This document shows, one piece after another, positions 13,101-25,228 of a stretch of DNA of 60,000 bases. The DNA comes from Acanthaster planci (Eukaryota; Echinodermata; Asteroidea; Valvatida; Acanthasteridae). The stretch spans positions 2,028,189 through 2,088,188 of the forward strand of contig NW_019091367.1 in NCBI RefSeq assembly GCF_001949145.1, in the 5' to 3' direction. The translations under genes and the position numbers were made by a program. Under the pieces are notes generated by a model. That model saw only the letters and a program-made list of their open reading frames with translations. It was not told the DNA's origin and made no database searches. Numbering within the stretch: the first letter of the stretch is position 1; every line of letters begins with the position of its first letter.

Positions 13101-13273
13101 CCAGCCATAAATGACATTTGATTGATAGTCTGAATAATATTAGGTATCTAAAAGGAGGATGCTAAACGTTAAATCATTCGCAATTAACTACTTCGCCAGG
13201 ACTTGTACACCCTGGATAACGACAGCCAGTGACAGGACGGGTTTTCACGCACCAACCGTATCTTAATTTAATG
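10123..13273. other. Gene-free interval
   Basis: No frame over about 100 codons looks protein-like, and no RNA gene was seen. A perfect 16-bp palindrome, GACGGAAGCTTCCGTC, lies near 11019-11034. Confidence 0.4.
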
Positions 13274-13519
13274 CATGGCGGATCTAGAAGCCATTTTTGG
13301 GGGGGGTAAACGTCTTTTTGTGGGGGGAGGGCAAAAAAATTTGATTTATTTTCATTCAACCTTTTCTGATGACCTTTCTGGGAATGGGGCTACATTCTGT
13401 GGCTTTTTACTCGTTTCTTGAAAGAAGGGAATGAAAAAATGCCTTTCTTTTATACTTTTTCAAAAGACGCCTGTTTTACGTTGGGCATGGCCCCTGTTGG
13501 CTCCCTGGATCGCCCCCTG
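13274..13519. mobile_element. MITE-like element, family G (CAGGGGCGGATCC-type ends), copy 1
   Basis: The left end is CATGGCGGATCTAG followed by a G run. The right end is CCTGGATCGCCCCCTG (to 13519). The ends are complementary to each other and to the better-preserved copy at 24446-24606. The interior is G/T-rich with no coding function. This is a degenerate copy with approximate limits. Confidence 0.5.
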
Positions 13520-14705
13520 CGTCAGTTACGACACAATTACTCGTCTTAGATGTCTCTTCATAGCTCGCGGTCGTGTTGATTTATTGAGAAAACGCAACTT
13601 GAACATTTTTATGGAAATTTCAACACTCCTTCAGAATCTGAGTTTCGATATTAGCCTATGTAGGAATTTCAAGGTTGCTAAAAAGACTGGGGGATATTAC
13701 CATGGGGATTTCTGGAGGATTTAGGATTAGGATTTATCCTGGAAAATGAAGTTGGGCAACGATCACGTTAAAAACTGGTTGGGAAGGATCATTTTCAAAC
13801 TAGCAGAATAGATCTGTAGAAGGTGGGTAAAAGTCAAATTGTAGCTCTCAAGAAGATGCTTTTGACCGGAAGGGTGAAAAATTGTAGATTGCAATTGGAC
13901 AGGGATTTCAAAAAGCAAAATTGGGACATGAAAATGCATTAAAAGGGACAAAAATTCCGTTTCGCCAAGAGCAAGTAAAACTCTCGCAAGTCACGCGCCT
14001 GCTTTCAAGCTGAAATAGGATCTTCTCATGAACAATATGCCAATGAGTTTCTTAACAGTTTTCTGACAATCTGTGACCCAGGTTTGACTCATTTTCATCT
14101 GAAAACCGAAATGAACGAGTTCTATTAACATTCTAGGAGAGCGATTCACTGACTCGTTTATAACAAGAACTGATAAACTTTGTATGGTGATTAAATTCTT
14201 TGCATTCGAAATTCAATGTTATCAGATCATGTTAAACGTTTTAATGGCAGTGCTGAAAATGTGATGTGGCTGTGTATATTAAAGGTGGGTGCGTGCTTGG
14301 TATGGTGCCTTAGGCCAGTACTGGTGTGCATAAAGGTGTGCGCTTTACTTAATGGACAAAGGACTTTCAGCTATACTACGTCCAAACTTACCATGCACTG
14401 ACCGTTTGAACCAACTGGTCTGGCCGGTGTGGTTACGACAATAAAAGTTTAAGCGACAATGGTTCAATGCCGGCTGTGTCACGATTTTTTTCAACGGGGA
14501 GGAGGGACTCCAGCGTCAAGAGTTGCGTTTTTAACATCTTTGCTGAGTTGTGTGGTGGACAGTTGGGTGAATTTGCCTATTTGTGAAACAGGTAAACAAC
14601 GAGTCGGGCAACCATCCTCTTTAAGTTGAAGACAATTTCAGAATAAGGTAAGATTTTCGTGTTTTTTTTGGGGGGGGTTATGGCTTTCCCATACCACGGC
14701 CTGGT

Positions 14706-16133
14706 TTACTGAGTGGGATCACCTTCCGATATTTCTGGAATCTGCCCAGGTATCCGGACGGTTTCGTCTTTACCGTTCTCTGCCTTGGTGTTTAGGCCCG
14801 AGGTGACAGAGGTGGACTTGGTGAACATGCTAGTCCGCTCCAAGAACTGGAAGAAGTCTTCAGCCCCTCCAGGGTCCATCGCGTCGTCCAGAGCCGCCTC
14901 GGGCTGCCGGTAGCACTTAAAACGGTTCCACAGTCTCTGGAATATGTCCGCCATCTCTTGCCGAATCTGGCGGTTTAGCACGCCATAAATGATCGGGTTG
15001 ACGGCCGACGAGGAGTAGGCAACCCAGGTCGTCAGTCGTTCCCACACCGGGGTGTTGCCTCTCTGGTGGCCCGCAAACACACCGTAGAGGTGCAGCGCAA
15101 AATAGGGGGTCCACAGAATGAGGAATGTCAACACAATGAACAGGATCGTCTTGGCGGCTTTCAGGTCGCTGCTGGTGATATTGAAGAAAGATTTAGGGGA
15201 GAAGAGCCTTTTCTTGCCAACGTAGTTCTGGACCTGAGGCGGCCTTCTCTGGTAGCTGTCCTGCTCGTCAGACGAACTATGTGCTTGACTGCCGGTTCTA
15301 GGGGAGCTAGAGGTGCCGTTCGGCAAGCAGGTGCCCGACACCATGCTGGATACGGTCGAGCTAGCTCCTATTCCGGCGTTACCCCGTGAAGCTGTTGCGC
15401 CGTAGCTGCCGAACGTGTAACTTGGCTTTACTTGGCGGGCCGCCTGGCGGGCCACTCGGAAAACGTTACAGTACGTTACGACGAGAATCGTCGCCGGTAG
15501 CAAGAAGCACACGCTGCCAATCAGCACCACGTAGGCTACGTGAGTCGGAGAGTGGCCCCAAACAAACGTGCAGTGGCCCCGGTGTTGGTTGTACTCGTAA
15601 GTGTTGAGTCCCACTAAAGGCGGCAGGGCGAGCAGGCCACTTTGCAGCCAGACGTACACCACCAAGATGACGCCTTTGGTGGGTGTCATATTTGCCGCGT
15701 GATCCATGGGGCTGGCGATGGAATAGTACCTTTCCACACTGATAAAGGACAGCGTCAGAATCGAGGAGAAGGCAAAAAATGCATTGAAGAACCCGTTGGC
15801 TTTGCAGTAAGCGTCCCCTAGTCTCCAATTGACGGTTATGGTGGATAAGATAGATATGGGCATCACGACGAAAGCGCACAGCAGGTCCAAAATGCAAAGG
15901 TTTAGTACGAAGCCGTGGGTGAGATTACGGAGTTGTGGCGTCTTGGCAATGATGGTGATTACCAGGAGATTACCGACCACGGCAACAACATCCACTAGAA
16001 TCATCCCCAAGACAGAGACGATCTCCCCAGCTGACAAATCGACGTTGTCCTCGGTATCGTTGGCCATGTTATGGCCGGCCGAGCTGTAGAAATATGCTGC
16101 TGCAGACTCGACAATGCTATCGATGTCCTTCAT
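14706..16133 (-). CDS. Rhodopsin-class GPCR, GPR61/GPR62-like orphan receptor
   Basis: An intronless 475-residue seven-transmembrane receptor for the plasma membrane. The N-terminus has a glycosylation sequon (N25-D-T). TM1 has GN (VVGNLLV), TM2 has LCILD, TM3 starts after a Cys (DAYCKANG) and ends in ERY (SVERYYSIASP) in place of DRY. A second extracellular Cys lies in RGHCTFVWG. TM5 has FLLPATI followed by FRVAR. TM6 has LILWTPYF (no Cys before W) and TM7 has NPIIYG. The third intracellular loop is long and rich in Ser, Thr and Gly. The tail has EDFFQFLE and VRIPGQIPEISEG. As I remember human GPR61 (about 451 aa), it shares ERY, FRVA, the LNRQIR stretch after NPxxY, the 'E.FLQFL' patch and a C-terminal FRIPGQI motif, which makes this family the best fit. 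GPR61 is an amine-receptor-like orphan reported to be constitutively Gs-active. Ligand and coupling here are unknown. The start is the first ATG of the open frame. Neighbouring DNA on both sides is gene-free. Confidence 0.88.
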   Translation of the reverse strand: MKDIDSIVESAAAYFYSSAGHNMANDTEDNVDLSAGEIVSVLGMILVDVVAVVGNLLVITIIAKTPQLRNLTHGFVLNLCILDLLCAFVVMPISILSTITVNWRLGDAYCKANGFFNAFFAFSSILTLSFISVERYYSIASPMDHAANMTPTKGVILVVYVWLQSGLLALPPLVGLNTYEYNQHRGHCTFVWGHSPTHVAYVVLIGSVCFLLPATILVVTYCNVFRVARQAARQVKPSYTFGSYGATASRGNAGIGASSTVSSMVSGTCLPNGTSSSPRTGSQAHSSSDEQDSYQRRPPQVQNYVGKKRLFSPKSFFNITSSDLKAAKTILFIVLTFLILWTPYFALHLYGVFAGHQRGNTPVWERLTTWVAYSSSAVNPIIYGVLNRQIRQEMADIFQRLWNRFKCYRQPEAALDDAMDPGGAEDFFQFLERTSMFTKSTSVTSGLNTKAENGKDETVRIPGQIPEISEGDPTQ

Positions 16134-17213
16134 GCTATAATTTCAGTATCTCCACATCACCTGTGGTAAAAATTTAGTTCGTCGACGCATCACTTTCTTC
16201 TCCAAAAACCCTCATCGGGGACGGCAGGCCCAAATGCTGATGCAGCCCGCTCGCAGCTCTTGTTTTTGATCGACCGCGATCTTGCGCGTGACCAACTGGA
16301 ATCGGCAAGCGATGCACCGACCGAACAATACAGAGATATCAAAAGCACGCGCGTCACGTCGTGCATTCAGCTGTGACACTATCGGTCGCAGAGAGGTAAA
16401 CTCCGTGCTTGTAAAACAGTTGTAGCTGCCGAGGCACGTCGCCTTGAGCACGTCGCTTCCTCGTATGGCTCCCCGGGCAGAACGACAGAGGGGAAAACAG
16501 AGCAGATTTTCTCGGCAGGCAGATACTCACTTCGAACCGGGGACCTGATCACGGGGCGAGCTGCTGATTTAGTATTCTGCGCATTCCCCCCCTCGCCCGC
16601 GCATTTTATGTCGATTCACCAGACACACGGTACACACACTGACCTCCCCCTTGATATTGGCTCCGTTCTGTACTCCCACGCCGTCCTCGAGGGCCGGGAC
16701 ATTGAGTGTCTGCCAGTCTCTCTCTCCTTCCGCACCGGTTATGTACACAAAAGTCTGCGGCAAGAAGTCTCTTATCCAGGACTTGATGGCACAATTAGAC
16801 ATGAATTAGATGCACTTTTATCGCAGGTGTCATCGCAATTTGTGTCCGACGACAGGCGCCGGCATGACATTATTTACCCCAAGTTACAAAATAATGGGGC
16901 CTTATTGGTTTGGACTAAAACTAAAATGCTTGTACTTTCCTCCTTGATGCAAAATTTTTCACAAAAGAAACAGGCCAACGTTATAAATTTTGATGCTGTT
17001 AAACACATGGGTTTCGATACAGCATTTCTCGGACCACGTTTTCACATCTGCTTTTCTACGAGAAATATACAAGCCACATTAATTATGATTTTGTACAGGT
17101 ATATTTTTATGTTTTACATAGTCCATCTGATCGACGTGTTTGACCAGCTGCGCTGTGAAAGATTGATTTGTTGCGCAGGCAACCGCGTCCGTTAAATTTG
17201 GATACCCTTTAAA
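16134..17213. other. 5' flank of the receptor gene
   Basis: This comparatively CpG-rich interval lies upstream of the receptor start and probably holds its promoter and 5' UTR, but no TATA box or start signal can be singled out. A 195-codon plus frame (16608-17195) has no recognisable domain. Confidence 0.35.
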
Positions 17214-17216
17214 GGT

Positions 17217-17304
17217 ATAGACTCATGAGGGCGTTGCGAATCAGGACTGGTAACAAAAATTATTTTCGTCACCAGTCATCATTAGCAACGCCCTCACGGC
17301 CTAT
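17217..17304. repeat. Snap-back inverted repeat (about 40-bp arms, almost no loop)
   Basis: The left arm ATAGACTCATGAGGGCGTTG, continuing to CAGGACTGGTAAC, pairs with the right arm GTCACCAGTCATCATTAGCA, continuing to ACGCCCTCACGGCCTAT. Only about 14 nt lie between the arms. The arms carry scattered mismatches. It resembles a very short foldback MITE and would form a strong hairpin if transcribed. Confidence 0.65.
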
Positions 17305-20300
17305 CTCAAGTAAAGCGGCCGAATTATCCCAGAACAATTTTACTGGAAAATAAAAAAAACGAAGCAATAGGCCGATTACAGTTTGGTGGGCCAAGAAAGT
17401 TTAGAGCCTTAACTAAAGGTGAATGTCCTTCTGGTGATAAAGGGGATTTGGGGGATCTTGTCACATTGTTTTAATTTCCCTCCTTGCACTTCTTGGTGTT
17501 AGCTGCTTGTTCTATATATAGGTCATGTGTTAACGCGTCCTAAGAGCGCAAGAGCTTTGCATCACCGGGATAGGCTTGAGTAGACCTGTTGTGCAATCGT
17601 TGTAACTACATTAAAAATAACAAAAACAGCCTCTGAGACACCATGGAGACGCAGCGTATAACGTCTATCCTTTTGTTGTTGGGGCCCGTTTTTTAGTGAT
17701 ACATGTATTAGTATTGACACAGTGACAAAAGGCAGGATGCAAAACGCAGAAATCTGTATAATACACTGGTAATTATATTTATTTATAGCACTTGGTAATA
17801 TCACGCTGAATATTCACCACACTATGTATGATTGTGAAAAGGGGAATGAAGGAATAACCCCGACCTTTGATTTAAATTTTGGCAAAAATTATTCTTTGAG
17901 CAGGGCAACCGAATCAATATGACTCAAAGAATTATTTCATGTTTCTCACCTAAAAATCACTTAATGGTAATGGTATACATTTCGTGCGTAGGTGAGCTAG
18001 GCCAGGATACCAGACCCGATGATTTCGACAATTTTCGTGGAATCAAATGTCCGGTGTTACCTGATGTCCACGTGACAAAAACCGAGGAAAATCCTCCAGT
18101 TTCCGGTATTTCCGGCCGTTAATGTACGCTTGATACGATGTATTTAATCTTTTGCTTGGTGCCTACATGCAACACAATTATGCTCCCTACCTACTCATTT
18201 TTGGGATTTTCTTGCATGTTTTCAAAGTGACCACCAACATTAACAGCCTACATGTACATGTAGGACTACATCTAAACGTAGGATCCACCCAGAGCTTTCC
18301 TTGTGACCCTTGACATGTTGCGTTATGATCTATTTATATCCCTGGGAGACATCTGACTTCAGATTTCATTAATCTTTGGCCAGTGAACCAAACTATGCAT
18401 GAGCAGGCAACCAAGGAATGTCCCGGCAAAAACAGGATTCCTAAATACCCAGGACTGTTTTCTTTATTCCTATTGGTCAAAACGCGTCACGTGACCATGT
18501 ATGTATTCACATTTGTGCCTGCTGAGAAGTGATAAGGTCTGCTGCGTAAATTACACGCTGGTACATGGATACCAGACAGTTTAATCGGGTCTGATTGGTC
18601 ACAAGTCGTACGACGCGCCACGCGCACGCCAGTTTCATTGAAGGGGATTCTATTGAACAACTTTCAAAAGAAATAGCCTTTACCATAAAAAAACCTGGGT
18701 GTTCGGTAAATTAATTAAGTAAAATTTGAGAACAAAATCGTTGCAAATCCACCACATGTTGACTTCTTTTGAGTCTCTGAATAAACAGGTATTTATGGAT
18801 GGAAACCTTTAAGACTTTGCTCAGGAGAACAAACGCTCATGATGCAGGAGAACGAATTCAATCGTGTCCATTGTCCTAAGCCGGTCTTAAACGTACGTTT
18901 AAGACCAGCTAAGCACATCCCTTATTTAAACCTGTGCTGAAAATCGCAGCGTTCACCACATGACATCGGGACCAAAGTGCCATAACGTACATTTTGTCGT
19001 TATAACCCCGACTAAACTCGTGCGAACACCGATCAATACCTGGAAATGTGACGCTCATTAAACTTTGTGAAGAGGAGAACTACTTCGAAGACTGGAGGCC
19101 CTTTTTAAAAATGTAGAACGATGCACAATGCAATATCACCACGGAAAGTTTGACCTCTGTGCGTGGTATAGTACCACTTCAAAACAACGAGCCGCTCTGC
19201 ATGCAGAAAATCATGTTGACAAATATATTTCAAAAATCTATGAATAAATTAACAGTGAATGCATGCTTGAAAAGGGTGGGGGTGTACAACTGCGAAGTAC
19301 GAGCAAGAGCCGACGCAGGCAATCAGTATCACCGCTGTGAAGGAACCCATGGTAATGTATTGCGTGCTATGGGGAGTTTTGAGCGACCGAACAAGGGTAT
19401 CTGTTGTTGTCACAGCCATGGTATCTGGATCAAGATACCGGGCACTCTCTCGCCATCGCCATTTTCTCGTGAATGTTACATTTACGGTGTTATAAACGCA
19501 CATCGCAATCGCGTGATAGAAATAATTCTTAATCCACTTAGATCGTCTCACGAATGAGACACGTTAAAGCTTAATTCAACAAAACTATTATCCCCCCCCA
19601 AAAAAAAACACGGAAATGTGGTGGTGACTCGCACTCACCACCTTTTTGCCCGGAGGGGGGTGTGGGCTGCGTCAAGCCGAAAGTACCTTAGCGGGTCGCA
19701 AGGGGGCGGTATCACTGAAACACGAGTAACTCTTTATGACCACTACCTACCGTGTAGTTTTTTTTTCGTGACAGTCTTGAAACATCTACAGTACGTAACG
19801 GATACAGAATGCATAGTAATTTATACATTATAACAATGAATATCAGTATAGGTAAATACAATATTCACAGAAATATTAAGTTAAACACAAGGGTTACATA
19901 ATTGATTAGGAATTACGTGTATATAATGGTTATAGTACAAAACTGTAAAAATGCCAGGATGTTTTTAACCACATTTTTATCAGTTAACGTGTCTTCGTCC
20001 ATTTTGTTTGAAACATGCACGAGTATCACAAGCACTGTTCACAAGCTTGGACGAATTCTTATACAAAGAACAAATTGAAAATCGAAGTCAAACGGCAGTC
20101 TACTGAAGCTATGGTGAGATTACACAACACACCAAAAGTAGCAGTAAAATCGATGTTCATTCCACACGTTGCTTTTTCACTTTTGTTAACGACTTTCTCC
20201 CGGTGGCAGCTTTACAGTGACAGTTAACGGTGCCTACAACCGTTTCCAGCACAGCATAGGCTGTTACCAGCTAACTACAATTCTTTAGCAGTGACTTTTA

Positions 20301-20668
20301 AAATCTAACCCCTTTGCCTATGATATTCTAGTCTGCATGAATTCAGAAAGCTCTTCAGAAAGACTTGACTGGTATAATGTAAGGCCTAGGCAGATGGCGC
20401 TTTGGACGCACTGTCGCTTACCAAAGCTTAATCTTTTTCAAATTGGAAACAAGTTCATTGAAGCCTTTATTTCATAGAGTATCTAATAAATCCACAATGT
20501 GCAATGCACGGCACACAAAGTGTTCAATTTTTTCGAGTACAACGCGGAGTAACAACAGCGCTACATTTCACGCAGGTTTATGGCTCACGGAAACAAAGGG
20601 TCCGAGAATTTGAGGGTTAAAAACAGGACACGTTCATACCACATTCCGGTGTTTTTAACTCATATTAT
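17305..20668. other. Gene-free interval
   Basis: No supported gene. The 135-codon plus frame at 19150-19557 has no recognisable motif. The palindrome at 18883-18906 is listed separately. Confidence 0.4.
18883..18906. repeat. Perfect 24-bp palindrome
   Basis: GGTCTTAAACGT is followed immediately by its exact reverse complement ACGTTTAAGACC. The centre contains CGTACG. It could be a dimeric protein-binding site or a minimal foldback relic. No neighbouring gene explains it. Confidence 0.6.
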
Positions 20669-20839
20669 GCAAGATATGGGGCGGAGAACCCCCCCCCTTG
20701 TGTTGGTCATTGTTTGATCGGAATCTCAGGAATTCTGCACAGACTTCTGGGGGGGGGATGTGTTAGGTAACAATAGTCTAGTTAAAGTGTGTATAGGGAT
20801 TGGACATGTGGGGGGTACCCATCGGCCCCCATATCGTGC
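20669..20839 (+). mobile_element. MITE-like element, family A, copy 2
   Basis: The element starts GCAAGATATGGGGCGGA and ends with the complementary CCCCCATATCGTGC. The internal blocks TTGGTCATTG, ATCTCAGGAATTCT, GATGTGTTAG and GGGATTGGACATGT are shared with the inverted copy at 2974-3128. It has no coding capacity. The target-site duplication is unclear. Confidence 0.7.
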
Positions 20840-23800
20840 ACGGTATTGTTTAACTTATCTTACAGACGAAACTGCTCCAGCTACCAGAGGATGACGCAGC
20901 CCGTGTGCAGAACAAAGTGCTTTACTTTTAATTGATCCGTAACTAGGGGCTTCAAAATCGAAGTCTTAACCTTATCCAGTTGGAAGCAAGCAAAAAAAAA
21001 AACAAAATCGCCAGAAGTATGCACACCTCAACGTAGCTCATACAAAGAGTACAACTACTCACATAAAATTGAAATGAAGCTCATTCAACTAACAGCTGAT
21101 TTAGACATCAGTAACTCCATACCACCACATGCACGAGGATATAATTAAGACGTTGCCGTTGATTAACATGTACATATAAACGGGAAAATTCGAAATAACT
21201 TTGGTTCTGCATTGTTGCATTGTGACCCTTTGTACATTACAGTTTGATCGGCTCTCTGACACAAGACCCGAAACTTATTGTGCCCTAATTGGATGCTAAA
21301 CAAGGACAGCATGCGCACAAATTTGATATTACGAATGAGGTTTCCAAATTCCTGCTTGTGGACGGAGAAAACTTCCTCACATTGAAATGGGACCGTGGGT
21401 TTATCCGGAGAAAAAGATATTTTCACTCAGGAGAATGTTTGCTCCGCCACATACACGACCTCTTTTTTGATACAGACAGTCGCAGCTTCATCTACATTGC
21501 AAGAATGTACATTAATTGCGTTGTTACTTCGAATGTATACGTTTTCCTCCGGTGCCACTCACTCCAAACCACCTTCATGCACGTTGAATACTCCCAACGT
21601 GTTCGCAAATGCGCAGCTACAGTGGCGAGCCGCATTTTTTGATTAGTCGAACACAGGCGTCCAGAACGATTCCGAAATGATAACAACTACCCTGAATTGA
21701 AAATGGGGTGGGATGACCCCCCCCTCAGTTCACACTTTTGTCAACTGAGAATAGAGCGCCCAAAATGAAAATGGCCCGCATTAATGTGAGGTGCGATATA
21801 GGCAGCGCCCTCATGCGGCCACAATAACTTACTTTACTCCCGGGGGCGGAGTCTGACCCCCACCCTCCACATAATTGAAATCTTGTATCTGTCGAAAAGA
21901 CTGATAAAATGTTTTAACACAGTAAGAAATTGTTTCAGGATGCTGCCATTTTAAGAAGACTAAAATTGTAAGGTCAGGTCAGACATAGCGATATCAGTAC
22001 CTCCCCCTGGTACGTGAGTACTTCCAGGTTGTACATAATACATCCATAATACAAGCGTTTGAAGTAGAGCTAAAATTGTGGGAAATTTCTTGAAGAAAGT
22101 AGCACTGCCAAGAAGTTGCATCCTTTGCCCGAGCAGAACTCTCTCCCCGAAAAGTGTAGTTAACGCCGAATTCAAATTAATTTTCAGTCTTTTTTTAACA
22201 TTCTCTGTAAAATGTCAAGTTACTATTTAAATCATCTTTTTTTTCGTCAAAGGACACAGCTTGATATAAATACACAACTTTCAACCTCATCACTTAAAAA
22301 ACAGATCATAAAAACTGAAATCCAAGAAGAAAGATTGACAGCACACTTCCGTAGAACCCACAAGCTTATGCATAAAACTCGTGGACACAGCTCGCATAAT
22401 GATCCCACTACCAGGCTGATGCACTTTTCTCCCAGTGAAGCATACTTACACCTTTCTCTTTGTGGAGGGGGTTAAGAAAGGAACGTTTCAGAGGATTCCA
22501 TCCAAGTGAATGACCTCAGCAAACCTGGTAGAAAGAGTGGCCGGACAACAAATATTCTAGTTAAAAGTGTGGATTCCGGTTTGGGCATGAACATTCTTGA
22601 AAGATTGTCCCTTGACAGTGCCTTATTATCCTTTTGACTTCAAAACTTCAAGTACACTATACATTCATTCCAACCTGATTAAAACAAGTCATATCGATAA
22701 ACAATTATAGGCTGCAACAATTAACCTTCCGATAAAAAATCTTATTAGAAATGACACAGCGTCTAAGCTTATGGTACATTGGTAATCTTGATTCAATACG
22801 CTAGTGATCGATATTGGATCGTGCATTGTAGAGTAATGCTGCAGCAGGGAGAGAGATGTAGTGTGAGAGCAATGGACGGCAAGACCTATTGACCACTGAC
22901 GTCTTGGACCAAGACTATATGCTCATAGTTGAAAGCAGTAAGCGAAGAGCCCTCATGTCGACACTAACCGCTTTGGCTGCTCCGCCAATTCGTGCTGTTC
23001 ACTGCGTTCTCTAGACGGGTGTTGGGCCTCCCTCGGCCACTGCCGTAGCGTACGAAGGAGGCAAGTAGTCCTGATAGGGCCCCTGAATCTTTTGGTTGGC
23101 ATCCCGGGGGAGGGGAATCCCCTTTCGGTAGTCCTCCTCTGACCAGTTCGGCGTGATGCACTTCGTGAAACGCTGTAAAATTTAACAGTGGAGAGGGTGG
23201 TGTTGAAGACGTTTTACATAGACTTTCCCTGTGCTTCACAAACGAAATTCATAATCTCTAAAGTACACAGTCCACTAGTCTTGTACAATGTACATGTACA
23301 GTGTACTAACTCCGAGAAATACCACATCGGCATCTCCACGAAGTTTTGTTGAGGGCGCACTTTCCTTTCTGAGATGTGCGCACCACTAGACATGGGTTAT
23401 TTATGTCTGTGGTGCGCACACGACAAAACGGCTCACACGGGTTTACCGTTTTGCATGAGAAAGATAAACTGAATTCAGCCTTGACTCATTTACAAATGAC
23501 GGCTTCAGGAATAAGTTGGATTTCCAGACCGAAGTCACATCTCTCTGTCCATACACTACGCACACCCAGCTATTAAACCTGACCCCTTATTATTAAATTT
23601 TGAAGTGGGTAAAAGTTTTAGCAAACAGAAAAGATTTAATCCAACCCAAATAACCGTACTTGGGTGGGTCGTCTCATAGTGCGTATACAATTATTCAGAT
23701 AGTCGAGTTTCCACAAGAACGTCACATCAAGAACTTAACATTATATTGCCGGATATACCGGTAGAAAGTTCCTTGCCTTGTGAACTCAAGTCACAAGCTA

Positions 23801-24445
23801 TTCTAACCTGAGTGTTGTCTTATGTCCCTGTTTAAACTTGTGACTGAACTTAAGATTGACTGTTCAGTTGTCCAAAAGGTAATGCTGCAACGCCACGTTG
23901 GGGTTTCGATCATGTTACACAAAGTCTGGAAACTAAAGATACTTCAGTGGATGATGCATAATTGATGCTTCTGCATCTCTTCCAGCTCCAGCCTCCAGGA
24001 CAACGTACCATGCATCATTGCATGGTTGAATCGCGCCAACCACTCCATCAAAGAAGATTCATTAAACTATTCATTAAACTATCTTTTCTTTAAAGCAACA
24101 CATGTAGTCACTTTGATCTGTGATTCTCTTCTTCGTGAAAATACTCAACCTTTCCTTCTAATATGAACGTTGGAAATAAAAATATGAAAATCAACACACC
24201 ATTGTACAGGTACATATTCGTCTGTACAACAGTACATGTACATGTAAACAGTAGGAATGCTTTGCTGATTGGGGCCATGGTCCCTCCAAGCATAAGTTTT
24301 AAAACGGGAAAGGTGGGGTGTAATTTAATAAGAGACGGACGATTTTCAAAGACTGTTCCATTCCTTTTACAATCGTTTTACGATCTAAAAAGATCCCAAA
24401 TCGAGTATCATTCCTTGGAAATGCCATAAAATGCACTACACATGT
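20840..24445. other. Gene-free interval
   Basis: Only short chance frames are present, the largest being 117 codons at 21289-21642. Poly-G/C runs and TACATGTACA-type palindromes occur. No RNA gene or gene-like exon was recognised. Confidence 0.4.
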
Positions 24446-24606
24446 CAGGGGCGGATCCAGGAATTTTCCGGGGGGAGGGGCAGGCCAGATATATTGCTTA
24501 ACAACTCATTATTTGCGGCCAAGCGGAGACAATGATGAATCAATACATAACTTTTTTATTGGGGGGGGGAGTTTGACCCCCCTACCCCTCCCCGGATCCG
24601 CACCTG
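24446..24606. mobile_element. MITE-like element, family G, copy 2 (best preserved)
   Basis: The terminal inverted repeats are CAGGGGCGGATCC (24446-24458) and GGATCCGCACCTG (24594-24606), a 13-bp match with one mismatch. They continue inward as G-rich and C-rich runs that also pair. It is 161 bp and non-coding. Ends of this kind recall non-autonomous hAT-like elements of invertebrates, but no 8-bp target duplication is evident, so the superfamily is left open. Confidence 0.7.
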
Positions 24607-25160
24607 GATGCATGGAGAAGTGTCAAGATTTGGGGAGACCCTCACCAAAATTTTAAATCTGATGAAACAAGGCGAATTTTAGGATTGAAAAAAAATTGAA
24701 GTAAGCCTACTCTTTGAAAGTAATTCTTTTTTTTATACGCGAGTTCGAAGTTGCGGGCCGGATATGGCACACTACTTCGGAACACTAAATTGGAGGTGTA
24801 TTCTTGCATATTCACGATTTGGACCCGAGCTGTTTCAAGAAGTCAATCTTTCCCGCAACACCATTCCCTTGACCCATCCTGAAACATTTGACCACAAGGT
24901 TTACCCAAAAGAACTAGTATTTTAGTAAAAAGCCTGGAGTCGTCAAGTTTTAACGTAACGCTGTATGCATGGCCCTCCTATCGCAATTATCACTTCTGAA
25001 GTTAAGAAATGAAATAGGCCTAGGGCCTACTGGTCCACTGTTGAAAACAAGGACAAAACTTAAAATCAGCCTAAAAAGTAACATGTCTAACAAAACAAAA
25101 CCTAAGCGAAAAAATCCAAAATGCAACGTGCATATGCAACACATGCAGACAGTGAAAACC

Positions 25161-25172
25161 ATCTCTTTTTTG
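25161..25172 (-). promoter_or_regulatory. Histone downstream element of H2A
   Basis: On the minus strand CAAAAAAGAGAT lies 10 nt past the H2A stem-loop. This is the purine-rich element that base-pairs with U7 snRNA for cleavage of histone pre-mRNA. Confidence 0.85.
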
Positions 25173-25182
25173 AAATTGTGGT

Positions 25183-25198
25183 GGCTCTGAAAAGAGCC
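25183..25198 (-). terminator. Histone 3' stem-loop of H2A mRNA
   Basis: On the minus strand GGCTCTTTTCAGAGCC is followed by ACCACA. It has the canonical 6-bp stem with a TTTC loop, which is bound by SLBP and replaces a poly(A) tail. It lies about 30 nt after the H2A stop codon. Confidence 0.95.
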
Positions 25199-25228
25199 GA
25201 TGTGGTTCATAATGGCGCAAGACGCCGT

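Noticed and set aside
15466-15897. 143-codon minus frame inside the receptor gene
   Set aside because: Alternative frame of the receptor; no family resemblance.
16608-17195. 195-codon plus frame upstream of the receptor
   Set aside because: No domain or membrane pattern of a known family. One frame of this length is roughly expected by chance in a window of this size. It could be revisited with RNA data.
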